Origin: Sanderia malayensis
Lineage: Eukaryota > Cnidaria > Scyphozoa > Semaeostomeae > Pelagiidae
Assembly (NCBI GenBank): GCA_013076295.1
Contig: RQOL01000468.1
Span: 163,884-227,883, forward strand
DNA: 64,000 bases
Direction: 5' to 3'
Shown: positions 23,951 to 33,447 of the stretch, one piece after another
How the letters are laid out: every line of letters begins with the position of its first letter
Position numbering within the stretch: position 1 is the stretch's first letter
Notes under the pieces: model-generated
What the model was told of the DNA's origin: nothing
What the model saw: only the letters and a program-made list of their open reading frames with translations
Databases searched by the model: none
Made by a program: the position numbers and the translations under genes

Positions 23951-25015
23951 ATCAGGACGGGAGTATTTGCAATTGCTCTGGAAAAGACAATGGCCGGTCA
24001 CGTGAATAATGCCTGCCATAATGCTCTGGACTTGTTGGTAAAACAGGCGTGAGTGTGTCTGAACTTTGATTCCAGATCCAGCGAACGAAAGTTACACAGC
24101 ACAGCAGGGGTATGTAGATTTGTAATTAAGTATAATTCAAAATACCAAAGTCTAATCGTTAAGTTTTTGTTTCTATCATAACAGGTTAGTGACAGTTGAA
24201 ACTAGCTAGCGAAACTGTACACTTAGTGTAGTTGTGGGGGCAGGTGAGGCAATAGGCCAAGCATACCAGCTAAGAAGCAACTGTATCTCTCTCCCCTTAC
24301 TTCAGCTGAAGTCCTTTCAAACATTACCACTATTATATTCTTTCTATTTTTTATATTATTGTAAATAAGCTACCAGAATTTTTAACTGAAACCATCGAAA
24401 GTTACACAGCCCAGCACGGAAATATATAGCTATGCAAATGTGAAATGAAACAAATTTTTAAATATCTAGCAGCTACCTATCTAGGCCAATCTGTAGTCAG
24501 TCAGTCGTGCTGCTTCAGTCAATGAGAATAGGTTAATGGCAATTAAAAATAGTTCATATAATACACAGCTACCTCTGGGGAACTTGATACAACTTATTTC
24601 TTTATTTATGTTACCTGATTGTTTATCACTTGAAAATCAGTCTCTGCCAAGCTTGGGCTGCCATGATTGCAAAAAGACACCTGTGGTGAAAATACGTGCA
24701 ATGCACGACCTGTTGATTTATTGTTTGAAATGTTTCTTTTGAATCAAAATTATGTGAATGGGGGGTAAAGAGAAAGAATTACAGTATGACAACCATTATA
24801 TTGTTTGCTTTCAGATATGATTTTATTGTATGGCTTCTCATTTGTGGGTGATAACATTCACTAAATCCATATTAACAAGAATATAATTCAGGCAACAGTG
24901 AGTGTATGCAGTAGAACATTCTTTAAATGAGAGTGAATTTATTTTCAATGTTTTGAAAAATGGATTCTGAAAGTAGTTCATTGGTTGTTTTCCTTTGTGT
25001 CAGAAAACTTACAAA
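23951..25015. other. No gene seen; duplicated 20-base motif
   Basis: CGAAAGTTACACAGC(A/C)CAGCA occurs at about 24083 and again at about 24395, each followed by a purine-rich stretch. The rest is AT-rich with no coding signal. Confidence 0.3.
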
Positions 25016-25200
25016 TTAAATTATGCTAACCGCTTCAAATACCATTAATAATAAAACATTTACCAAGGATTCCAAAAAGATTAAATTATCCTCCAGGTTG
25101 GCATTGATTAAAGGTGATGGAAATTGCTTATTCAGATGCTTCTTGTATATATTGACAGGGAGGCAACAATACCATAACATTTTACTAGGAGGGCTGGCGC
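25016..25200 (+). pseudogene. OTU-type cysteine protease fragment
   Basis: The open segment reads LALIKGDGNCLFRCF followed by LYILTGRQQYH, the signature of the OTU family: the Asp and the nucleophile Cys lie in DGNC, with the LFR/ITG spacing kept. Only the N-terminal part of the domain is present. The frame runs into a minisatellite at about 25240, and the catalytic His region is missing. OTU domains occur in deubiquitinases and also in Helentron and LTR-element proteins, so this could be a TE fragment in a window rich in Helitron-like repeats. Confidence 0.55.
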
Positions 25201-25239
25201 GCTTTGCACACCATCTCCCTAATGTGTAGGCCTTTGATG

Positions 25240-25460
25240 TTAATGGAACAGCGATCTTCAACAAATGTGGGGTGGGTTTCAGTTGTTTTGGCCTTCGATC
25301 TGAGTGGGGCAGTGATCTTCAACAAAAGTGGGGTGGGTTTTTGTTGCTTGGGCCTTCGACCTGAGTGGGGCAGCGAGCTTCAACAAAGGTCGGGTGGGTT
25401 TTCTATTGCTATTGACTCTGATATCAGTGGAACAGCAATCTTGAACAAAAGTGGGATGGA
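25240..25460 (+). repeat. ~61-bp minisatellite, about 3.5 copies
   Basis: Units start ATCTTCAACAAAxGTGGGGT and run through GGGTTTxxGTTG, GGCCTTCGA and CTGAGTGGGGCAG. The last units are more diverged. The repeat replaces the rest of the OTU domain. Confidence 0.75.
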
Positions 25461-25777
25461 CAAGCAAAGTAATACACTTTCAGTTGAAATTATGCATGTT
25501 TTAATAGTTCCATCTATTCCCGGAACACACAGTGCATGTAATTCCGAGCCCTGATTGCCATTCCAAGTGGTTCCAGGTGCATGTTTTCTCTCACGCACAA
25601 TTTTCAGCAGCAATTTAGCCAGCGTGGCAGAAACGTCTCTATTCGAACCCCACGCAGAGATGCTTTGTGAACGAAGGATCAGATTTGTGAGTACATATGA
25701 GTACATAATATTAGAAAAAAAGCAGATTCGGACTGAATTTATTGATTTGATTCGGATTGATTATTGATTATTGATTT

Positions 25778-25949
25778 ATTGTAGGGTATGTATTGTAGGG
25801 TATGTGTGTGGGGTATGTATTGTATGGTATGTATTGTAGGGTATGTATTGTAGGGTATGTATTGTAGGGTATGTATTGTAGGGTATGTATTGTAGGGTAT
25901 GTATTGTAGGGTATGTATTGTAGGGTATGCATTGTAGGGTATGTGAGTA
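25778..25949 (+). repeat. 14-bp satellite (TAGGGTATGTATTG)n, left half of a block
   Basis: About 12 copies with few changes. The block resumes at 29223 on the far side of an LTR element, so it is one array split by an insertion. Confidence 0.9.
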
Positions 25950-26171
25950 TGTAATGGTGGTCGAGTTACCATTACGTAATTGAACTCAGAAATAAAACTC
26001 GAATATATGTGCGAATATATGTCACTGATAATACGAGAATAAGAATGAATTAAATACAATTGACAAAGCTATTTATATTATACATGATTGACATTGATTG
26101 ACATGAACACGTGATCACAATAATTACATGAATACGAGGCTACACTATAGGGAGAATGTAATCCTGTTACA
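25950..26171 (-). repeat. 3' LTR of Gypsy-type element
   Basis: 222 bp. On the plus strand it runs from TGTAATGGTGG to CCTGTTACA, with two substitutions relative to 28997-29218. Confidence 0.9.
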
Positions 26172-26481
26172 GCCTACCCTTTCTACCGAAAAAAAATGAC
26201 GAAGTTATTTTTTTTTTGCTAAAAATGCGATACACGATAATAAATTGTTAAAATACCATATAAAGATTATAATATAAAGATTATAAATTGTCTATTGGGT
26301 ACGATATGTATGATAATAAAAATTTTTGTGTGTGTGTTAGTGTTAGTTAATAGCAGCAAAAGCGAGTAAATTAAGTCAAGGGAGAAGAGTGTTTAGAGAA
26401 CAAGTCAGAGTTTAGTGACATGACATAAGTTGGAGCTCTGCGGGGCGCTAACGATAAGGAGTTCGATAAACTGGGGGAGCG

Positions 26482-28947
26482 TCACCCGGTATCAAGATTG
26501 TGATGAAAGCCATGCACGGTGGATAAAGGAGAGTTAGGCAAATGAAAGGCTTGCGAGCAGGGTTTGATTAATTGTTTGAATACATCAAGAACGTGTGGCG
26601 GAACATGTGCGTAAATCGGTGTGTCGAGCTCTAAGGCCTGAAAGAGAAGTTGTAAATATTCTGGGGATGTATAAGGAAGAGGTTTATCCGGTGTTGCAGG
26701 AAAGGATTGGTCATGTTTGTCTAGGCCAGAGTTATTTTGGTCTAAAAATGGAGACAAAACATCAGAGGATTGGGTGACAGTGACGTCTGTTGGCAATGAA
26801 ACAAGGGAATTAAAAGATATTGAATCGGTTGGAGCGGAAGGGGAGGGAATTTGACGATGCCATGACTCAGAGAGATGATGGGCTGTATGCGTGGCAGCCT
26901 TTTCGAAGTCGGAGATATCACTAGGTTGTTGCGTACGAATTTGCCCAAGGGACACATTGTGAGGTAAGTGAGCTGACCGTTTGAAAGAAATGCTGTTTGG
27001 ATAAAAAATCGGTGAAAATTGCGAAGGCAAAGAGGTCAATAAACAGGTGACATTGGCCACAGAACCTTGGGGAGGACGAGTGGTGGACGGGCCGTGGGTG
27101 GGAAAGGCGGCTAGAGGATTAGAATCGTAACATGTGATTGAAAAGTTCATATTGGGTGCGGCGAAAAATATTTTCAGGGCTTTGGACTGAATGTGTGCGT
27201 CTGTCATACGCAAATGATTCTGACCAAATAAAATAGGCCACGATAACTGAGGCACAACAAGCATGGTAAATGTGGTCAGACGGCCATTTTCCCAAACGAT
27301 AGGGACTTGCATAGTGCCAACTGCCCGTAGGTTGGACGATGGGCCTGCGACCGAAACAGGGACATGTTGGGCGAGTTTTACAAATTGCAGGTCAGGTCTA
27401 GATTTCGCAACAATTTCGGCATGATTTTGAGTGACCAGAGAAACAGAGCAACAGCTGTCTAGGGGAAGAGGTAGGGAAACACCCGCAGAAACGATTTTAG
27501 TCCACAAAATATTGCAATTACGAAGGTCAAGTGCTGAAACTGGCGAAACAGGGTTAGAAGGTGTGACTGCTGGCATACCGTAAATGTGATCGGGCGAAGA
27601 ACTGGGCCTAGCGGGGGCAGATGGGGTTGGTTGAGGAGAGGTTGGGAGAGATTTTTCTACTTCAGCAAGAATAGTAGTTGTTAGATCATGTTTTAAACTA
27701 CTCATGCAGTCCGAGACGATAGCTTTAACAGAATCTAAGGTGACAAAATCGGTGGAATCAGCCACGTGTGCAGAAATAGCAGATGATATATGATCACGTG
27801 AAAAACGATTATTAGATGAGCGATAAGGACGAGGAGCATTATTTGAAGTAGAATTGTTAGACGAATAGTGTGAACCAGAAAATGTACGACGAGTGTGATG
27901 ACCAGGGTGGGGATTAGTATTATTAGGATCATTAGAAGCATGAACCTCATGATTAAGGGCTTTACAATTAAATGTATAACAAATAGAGCATTTATGGATA
28001 TAACCATTCTTACATGTTGTAGAATCAAGCTCACATCGACTGGGCGAGAAACGATTAAAGTTTTTGCAAATTTCACTTTTTAAATTCACACCTTGTTGAG
28101 TGTGGGCATCAGTTTTCGGTGTACGTCGTGGATGAGCAGTGGGTGGAGCGGTGTAAAGGACGTCGGTGTGGGGAAGCTTCGTTGGGACAGATGACATCAT
28201 CGATTCGTGTCGCTTTGCACATTCGACGGCGGCCAGAAGATCGGTAAATGGCTGTTCGCGAGTGATGAGGTATTTGCCAATATCGGGAAGCAGCTTTATT
28301 GAGAAGGCGTGGATCAAGTCAACTTGCGAACCATCGGGAGAACAATGAATTCCTGGCACGAGTTTCTGTAAGGAATGCTGTGTCTCCATGAAGCGATGAG
28401 CGAAGCTCGAAACTGATTCATCTGGGTTTTGGTGCAGAGAATAATAAGTTGCCAAAAGGTTGCGAATTTGCTGTTCTTTTGGAATGCCACGCTGCAGTCG
28501 TAGTAGCTGGAGACATTCGTCATTCAGGGACAAGAATTCATCGCTCGATGTTTTGTGTGAGATGCGGGAAGCATTTGAAAGCTCAAAAGAGCAAATAATG
28601 TCAAAGGCACGCAAGTCTTTCTGACATTGTTGCTTCAAATACGGCAACCAAAACTTTGCATGGATGTTAGACGAGGATAATACCTGTGATAGCTGTTCAC
28701 AAAAGCGGTCGATTTGAAGTTCACCACCGGTAAATTCTGGAAGTGTGAGCGGAGGAAGACGTAAGGCAGCTTGCGATTGCTGATCACCACGAGAGCGAAC
28801 TGAAGCGGATAGTTCGTTAACGGCGTGCGAGAGGTCTGAAATTTGTTGCTGTGTTGTTCCTGTGACTTCTCGGGAAGCATGATGTTGATCACGAATGGCA
28901 CCAGCGAGTCCATTGATCAGGCCAAGAAGTTCCTCTGGAGAAGCCAT
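26482..28947 (-). CDS. Gag-protease polyprotein of Gypsy-type element, truncated in pol
   Basis: 821 residues from ATG 28947. The N-terminal ~270 residues form a capsid-like region (LPPLTLPEFTGGEL...; FAHRFMETQHSL). A Cys/His cluster begins near residue 292 (ICKNFNRFSPSRC, HKCSICYTFNC). A Ser/Pro/Thr/Asn-rich linker follows, then a retropepsin-like domain near residue 495, with LDSCCSVSLV in place of the usual DSG/DTG, and GQNHLRM. The last ~30 residues match the spacer just before Gypsy reverse transcriptase. An extra G near 26482 shifts the frame; only about ten further pol codons can be recognised before the homology ends. The ORF is otherwise uninterrupted, so a Gag-like protein could still be made. 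Confidence 0.8.
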   Translation of the reverse strand: MASPEELLGLINGLAGAIRDQHHASREVTGTTQQQISDLSHAVNELSASVRSRGDQQSQAALRLPPLTLPEFTGGELQIDRFCEQLSQVLSSSNIHAKFWLPYLKQQCQKDLRAFDIICSFELSNASRISHKTSSDEFLSLNDECLQLLRLQRGIPKEQQIRNLLATYYSLHQNPDESVSSFAHRFMETQHSLQKLVPGIHCSPDGSQVDLIHAFSIKLLPDIGKYLITREQPFTDLLAAVECAKRHESMMSSVPTKLPHTDVLYTAPPTAHPRRTPKTDAHTQQGVNLKSEICKNFNRFSPSRCELDSTTCKNGYIHKCSICYTFNCKALNHEVHASNDPNNTNPHPGHHTRRTFSGSHYSSNNSTSNNAPRPYRSSNNRFSRDHISSAISAHVADSTDFVTLDSVKAIVSDCMSSLKHDLTTTILAEVEKSLPTSPQPTPSAPARPSSSPDHIYGMPAVTPSNPVSPVSALDLRNCNILWTKIVSAGVSLPLPLDSCCSVSLVTQNHAEIVAKSRPDLQFVKLAQHVPVSVAGPSSNLRAVGTMQVPIVWENGRLTTFTMLVVPQLSWPILFGQNHLRMTDAHIQSKALKIFFAAPNMNFSITCYDSNPLAAFPTHGPSTTRPPQGSVANVTCLLTSLPSQFSPIFYPNSISFKRSAHLPHNVSLGQIRTQQPSDISDFEKAATHTAHHLSESWHRQIPSPSAPTDSISFNSLVSLPTDVTVTQSSDVLSPFLDQNNSGLDKHDQSFPATPDKPLPYTSPEYLQLLFQALELDTPIYAHVPPHVLDVFKQLIKPCSQAFHLPNSPLSTVHGFHHNLDTG

Positions 28948-28975
28948 GACGAAGAACGAAGAATGAAGAACGAAA

Positions 28976-28996
28976 ACCGGATTCTAACACCACTTC
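28976..28996 (-). promoter_or_regulatory. tRNA primer-binding-site candidate
   Basis: On the minus strand, four bases after the 5' LTR, the sequence is TGGTGTTAGAATCCGG. Its complement has the layout of a tRNA 3' end (T-arm strand, 7-base acceptor strand, one base, CCA). The tRNA species is not identified. Confidence 0.5.
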
Positions 28997-29218
28997 TGTA
29001 ATGGTGGTCGAGGTACCATTACGTAATTGAACTCAGAGATAAAACTCGAATATATGTGCGAATATATGTCACTGATAATACGAGAATAAGAATGAATTAA
29101 ATACAATTGACAAAGCTATTTATATTATACATGATTGACATTGATTGACATGAACACGTGATCACAATAATTACATGAATACGAGGCTACACTATAGGGA
29201 GAATGTAATCCTGTTACA
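28997..29218 (-). repeat. 5' LTR of Gypsy-type element
   Basis: 222 bp, about 99% identical by eye to 25950-26171, implying a recent insertion. Confidence 0.9.
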
Positions 29219-29222
29219 AGTA

Positions 29223-29456
29223 GGGTATGTATTATAGGGTATGTATTGTAGGCTATGTATGTAGGGTATGTATTGTAGGGTATGTATTGTGGGGTTTGTA
29301 TTGTAGGGTATGTATTGTAGGGTATGTATAGTAGGTATAGTATGTTGGTATTGTATGTAGTATAGTATGTAGGTATAGTAGGTATAGTATGTTGGTATGG
29401 TATGTAGTATAGTATGTTGGTATAGTGTGTAGGCATGTATGTATGTATGTATGTAT
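29223..29456 (+). repeat. 14-bp satellite, right half, grading into GTAT/GTTG repeats
   Basis: Continues the array interrupted at 25950. After about six clean units it becomes irregular (GTAGTATAGTATGTTGGTA) and ends in (GTAT)n next to the Helitron-like 3' end. Confidence 0.85.
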
Positions 29457-29563
29457 GGGCATGAGCGGGAGCGAAGGCAGCACGCCAAGCACGCCAACCA
29501 CATTAAGCTTTTGTTGCTTGAGGGGCTCCGGGGAGGGAGCGTAGCGACTGGGCCCCTGGCTAG
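29457..29563 (+). mobile_element. Helitron-like 3' terminal module
   Basis: Starts GGGCATGAGCGGGAGCG. It contains a GC-rich hairpin (GGGGCTCCGG pairing with CTGGGCCCC around a ~16-base loop) and ends TGGCTAG. Helitrons end in a hairpin followed within ~10 bases by CTRR. The same module occurs at about 33345-33447, 50746-50850 and 63188-63294. The next base starts a new unit (TCTATCTATCTCTACTATAA). Confidence 0.65.
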
Positions 29564-29880
29564 TCTATCTATCTCTACTATAATACTAAAACTGGAGCGG
29601 CACGGAAGCGCCCGGTCAAAGGCCACCAACCGACCGACTTTGTCTTCACTACTCCTAAAATTTCCCCGATCTGTTCTTTTCGAAAACCACTCACATGTGT
29701 TCCCACTCGCGTCTATATTACTAATATGTATTTTGTTTTTCGAAATTCGTTTTCTTTTTCCAGATATTTTCCAGTTTCTACCTCGAAAATTCTTCCGCCC
29801 TTTGTTTTCGTTTCAAGTTTGCTTTGTGCACTTTGTCAGCTACTGCCGTGCCGAGGCTTTTGTTTTGCGTGCCAGGGGAG

Positions 29881-30950
29881 ATGTCTCGAGCTTCCTCGCG
29901 TACTGAAGCATCGAGTCGAACAAAACGTGTTGTCCCGTGCGACCCCCTGACTATTACTGCGTCTGGATGATGTCATCCTTCTGGAAAGATCGATCGTGCG
30001 TTGTTTACCGTTTTCGAAACAATGAATCCCTGTTGCGTTTGACACTAATCCGACAACCCCTTTTGTTACTGTTGCCTTTGATTGATGAGGAAGTTGCTTC
30101 CTTCCTTGAGCGAGCGTGTTAACTGGTAAGTTGCTAAATTGTTTCTATTTGCCTGTACTAAACTCCTCTGTGTCCTTCTTATTTTATTTTCGATTTATTC
30201 AGATCCGTTGTTTACAGAACTTTCTGGGTGATCTAAAATTCTCAATAATGTTTTACTTTACAAATCTTTTCACTACTAAATCGAATTCTAAAACCATAAA
30301 TTGTCACTTTCTGCTTTTATAATTACAGGCTTGGATGCAACCATCTAAAGAACGAATTTCAGAAACGGCAATTTCGTGATTTCACTGAAACGAAGCCCTT
30401 CAAAGCACATGCAGTTGTCTAAAAGCTATTCTGCCCTTCCTTGCAATCAACTGGAATTTTACTTGGAACTTGCTATTCACAACTGTTTCCCAAAGAACTT
30501 CACTGGTGAGTGGCTACGTTTTTTCTATATTTTCCGCTCAGTTGTATTGTTTTATTTAGCTCAGATTCCGTGATCAACAACTCGCTTTTCAACTTTCTCC
30601 AGCCGTGCAATATATTTTCAAAATCTCAATCGTATTCTCTATAAATTGACTCTGATTTGTTTCAAACAGCTCTAATCGATCAATATTAAAATTCTAAATC
30701 GATTTTTGCAGTTTTCCATGTGAAACTCTAACTGGCCAGACTCGAAAACAGCTATTTTCATATTGCATTGAAGCAGGCCGTGCCCAAAAGCATGAAATCC
30801 CACGAAACCCTTTCTCCCTGGCATCCAGAGAACTGTTCACGACTGGCCATCCGAAGGCTTGAAAGTATTGGATGTCAAGCACGTCATTTTCGTTCTGCAC
30901 AACATAAACGTGTGCTGTTTTAGAATCCACTTCACATGGATTCTAAACTG
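29881..30950 (+). pseudogene. Unrecognised three-exon gene, decayed
   Basis: Exon 1 from ATG 29881 (MSRASSRTEASSRTKRVV...) to a GTAAGT donor at 30126. Exon 2 from TTACAG, about 30330-30506, donor GTGAGT (NEFQKRQFRDFTETKPF...). Exon 3 after TTTTGCAG at about 30711 (PCETLTGQTRKQLFSYCIEA, HEIPRNPFSLASREL). Each exon has one or more stops or frameshifts (for example TAA just before the exon 1 donor and TAA in exon 2), but splice signals and coding character persist. I do not recognise the family. It may be a host gene captured by the Helitron-like unit or an old element gene. Confidence 0.4.
30919..30947. repeat. Perfect 11-bp inverted repeat
   Basis: TTTAGAATCCA and TGGATTCTAAA separated by CTTCACA. 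Could form a stable hairpin at the end of the last decayed exon. Confidence 0.7.
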
Positions 30951-31349
30951 GAAAAGTGCTCACCACTGAGCTGCAATTCAAAACGCCAAAGTTGTGCATT
31001 TGGTCTGTGAAATATGTGAGTGAATCAACTAAAAATTTTCATGATTGCTGTATTTGAAACCCTTTTATATATCGTGAATTTTTGACTGCGTGTTTAGATG
31101 CATCTAACTTTGGGACCCCTCTAAAATTTTCACAATGCGCTTTTGTATTGCTTTCATGGAAATCGTGTAGTTGCAAATATGTTTTTACCAATTTGATCTG
31201 TATTTTTAATATTGTATATTCTCTAATCAAAATGTCGAATTAAATGGATCCAATTATGTTTTCTGATATAAAATTCAATCGCAACGATTCTCTCCGTTCG
31301 GTTTAAATCGAGACGTTTCTGGCACGCTCAGAAGTGCACGAACATTTGC

Positions 31350-31810
31350 ATCGCGAAAAAATGGACCTGGAACAACATTCGAATGGAATGCAACCTTTGC
31401 ACTTCCATGGGGGAAAAGATGGAAATATGAGGATCAGAATCATTTCAAATTAAATCATGGGAGAAAACATGGACCCAGAACAACCTTGGAATGAAAGTTG
31501 GGATCGCGGATCCCATGGACCATGCTGTGGGGGAATAGATGCAACTTTGAAGATTTGAATGATTTCAAGCTAAGTCATGGGAGAAAACATGGACCTGGAA
31601 CAACCTTGGAATGCAAATCGGAACTCGGGGATTTCATGGACCATGTGGTCGGGGAATGGTTCCAACTATGACGACTTCAAGGATTTCAATTTAAGTCATC
31701 ATGCACCTAGAACAACCTTGGAATGGAAATGGGGACTCGGGGATTCCATTGAGCTAATGGTGGGGAATGGATGGCAGTATGAGGACATCAATGATTTCAA
31801 ACACAATTCT
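31350..31810 (+). repeat. ~110-120 bp tandem repeat, four degenerate units
   Basis: Units share (A)CATGGACC(T/C)(G/A)GAACAAC, TTGGAATG, GGACTCGGGGATTCCATG-like text and GATTTCAA. Unit starts are at about 31358, 31468, 31588 and 31699. A 94-residue ORF across the last units is a product of the repeat and not a convincing gene. Confidence 0.7.
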
Positions 31811-31816
31811 TTTTCT

Positions 31817-31955
31817 TTGCGTGTCCGACCACTGACGTTATCGCAAATTAGGCAACTTTAATTACAACCGATTGCTTAACGTGTCCGCCAGCTGATCTCA
31901 TCGCAACTTAACCAACTTTAATTAGAATGGATTACTTAACGTGTCCGCCGCTGCA
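31817..31955 (+). repeat. ~60-bp direct repeat, two and a half copies
   Basis: CGTGTCCGxC, then GATCTCATCGCAACTTA-like text, CAACTTTAATTA and GATTxCTTAA recur, ending at the start of Helitron-like copy A. Confidence 0.6.
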
Positions 31956-31961
31956 GGATGG

Positions 31962-33447
31962 TCTCTATTATATAATCTACGTCGACACGTGACCCGCCGA
32001 CTGTGAACAATGGGGTATTGTTTGGTGAACAATCGACGTTCGAAAAAACAATGGGATCAAAGGAATTTCGTTGTATCCATAAAGGCTTTTTTTTTGGAGG
32101 TCAATAAGGGTGCAAATTGGTATAGAAATGATCGCTGCATTGTGCTGATGACAGTAAAGTATGTGGCTAATTTCTACTCCAAGCGGTTCGGGAGTTATGG
32201 CCCATTTTGTGTTCCGACTTTCTAGAAAGTTCCGAGGACGGAGTTAATGAGATGCAAAACGAGCAGGGAGAAGCACGTGTTTTTTTAGTTGAACGGGCGG
32301 CAAGTTGCTTGGCTTTAACCACGAATACGTGCCGGAAATCAATTGTAAAGACGTGTCAATTGTTGTCAGGACCTGTGGAGACAATTGGTGGACAATTATT
32401 TCAAGGTATTTCCTTTATTCAATTGTTTTTGGCTTTAAATAGCACGAGTTTTGTTTTGTTTCACCTCACGTTTTTCTTTCGGCTCGAGGGCCTAACCAAA
32501 ACACGAAGACAATTTTGATTTTCTTGGGTTGTTCTGGACCGATTTTATCCATTTAAACTTTCGATAACTGTTTATTTACACGAGAACTAAAGTTATCTGG
32601 GGTTGTTTTTTTTGTTTTGTCGATTTTCCTCTGTTTTTGGACAGTTTTAGCTGAGTTTGGATTTTACTGGAAAAAACGAAATTTTCAAGCAACACGTGTG
32701 TGTTTTGCATTTGCGAAAATTAATTTTTAACCTGCCAAAACTTTGTTTTTTTCACCCAAATATTTTTGATAAATATTCGCCAAGCTATTAGCTTCATTTT
32801 GATATTTTCGTGGGTTCTGTAGGACAAAAATTGGCCACGTTAATTTAATTTGAAAGTTCGTGAATCGTATTTTAAATGCTATTTTTTGCATGGGTTTAAT
32901 TTCACGGCTATTTTTCATTAACAAAATCATGTCTTGAACTTCAAAAATACCCAACTAAAATTGCGAAAAGCCTACTATAGGTATTCATTGTAGGGTATGT
33001 ATTGTAGGGTATGTATTGTAGGGTATGTATGGTAGGGTATGTATTGTAGGGTATGTATTGTAGGATATGTATTGTAGGGTATGTATTGTAGGGTATATGT
33101 ATGGTAGGGTATGTATTGTAGGGTATGCATTGTAGGGTATGTATCGTAGGGTATGTATTGTAGGGTATGTATTGTAGGGTATGTATTGTAGGGTATGTAT
33201 TGTAGGGTATGTATTGTAGGGTATGTATTGTAGGGTATGTATTGTAGGGTATGTATTGTAGGGTATGTATTGTAGGGTATGTATTGAAGGGTATGTATTG
33301 TAGGGTATGTATTGTAGGGTATGTATTGTAGGGTATGTATGTATGGGCATGAGCGGTAGCGAATGCAGCGTGCGTAGCGCGCCAACCAGATTCAGCTTTG
33401 TTTACTTGATCGCCTCCGGGGAGGGAGCGAAGCGACCGAACCCGGCT
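31962..33447 (+). mobile_element. Helitron-like copy A (complete, non-autonomous)
   Basis: Begins TCTCTATTATATAATCTACG. The ~1 kb body closely matches 50851-51850 and 63295-64000. It then enters the 14-bp satellite (32986-33340) and ends in the GGGCATGAGCGG module with a diverged hairpin near 33410-33447. Body-satellite-3' hairpin resembles HINE/DINE-type Helentron derivatives. There are no Rep or helicase motifs; short ORFs shared with copy B reflect nucleotide similarity. Confidence 0.65.
32986..33340 (+). repeat. 14-bp satellite block in copy A
   Basis: About 25 units of TAGGGTATGTATTG, very regular. Read on the other strand it gives spurious Tyr/Pro/Thr/Ile repeat proteins. Confidence 0.95.

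Larger units (their letters stand above)
25950..29218 (-). mobile_element. Gypsy-type LTR retrotransposon lacking most of pol
   Basis: Two 222-bp LTRs (TG...CA, two differences) bound 3269 bp, with target duplicate AGTA at 25946-25949 and 29219-29222. The element is on the minus strand, so its 5' LTR is 28997-29218. Next to that LTR lies a primer-binding-site candidate, and a purine tract (AGAAAGGGTAGGC) lies before the 3' LTR. One long gag-protease ORF is present. Pol stops at its very start, with only ~300 bp before the 3' LTR. It is inserted in the 14-bp satellite. Confidence 0.9.
29564..31961 (+). mobile_element. Helitron-like unit D carrying a decayed spliced gene
   Basis: Begins directly after CTAG with TCTATCTATCTCTACTATAA, a Helitron-type 5' start. 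It differs from copies A-C. It holds three decayed exons (29881-30950), a hairpin at 30919-30947, a ~115-bp tandem repeat and two ~60-bp repeats. No clear 3' hairpin end was found, and copy A starts at 31962. Confidence 0.45.

Noticed and set aside
31577..31861. 94-residue ORF with repeated MGENMDLEQPWN-like text
   Set aside because: Translation of the ~115-bp tandem repeat; no start context or domain support.
32207..32518. Protein-coding gene conserved between copies (32207-32518, 51096-51407, 63627-63851)
   Set aside because: The frame is shared only because the copies are similar in nucleotide sequence; changes do not favour synonymous positions by eye and no domain is recognisable.
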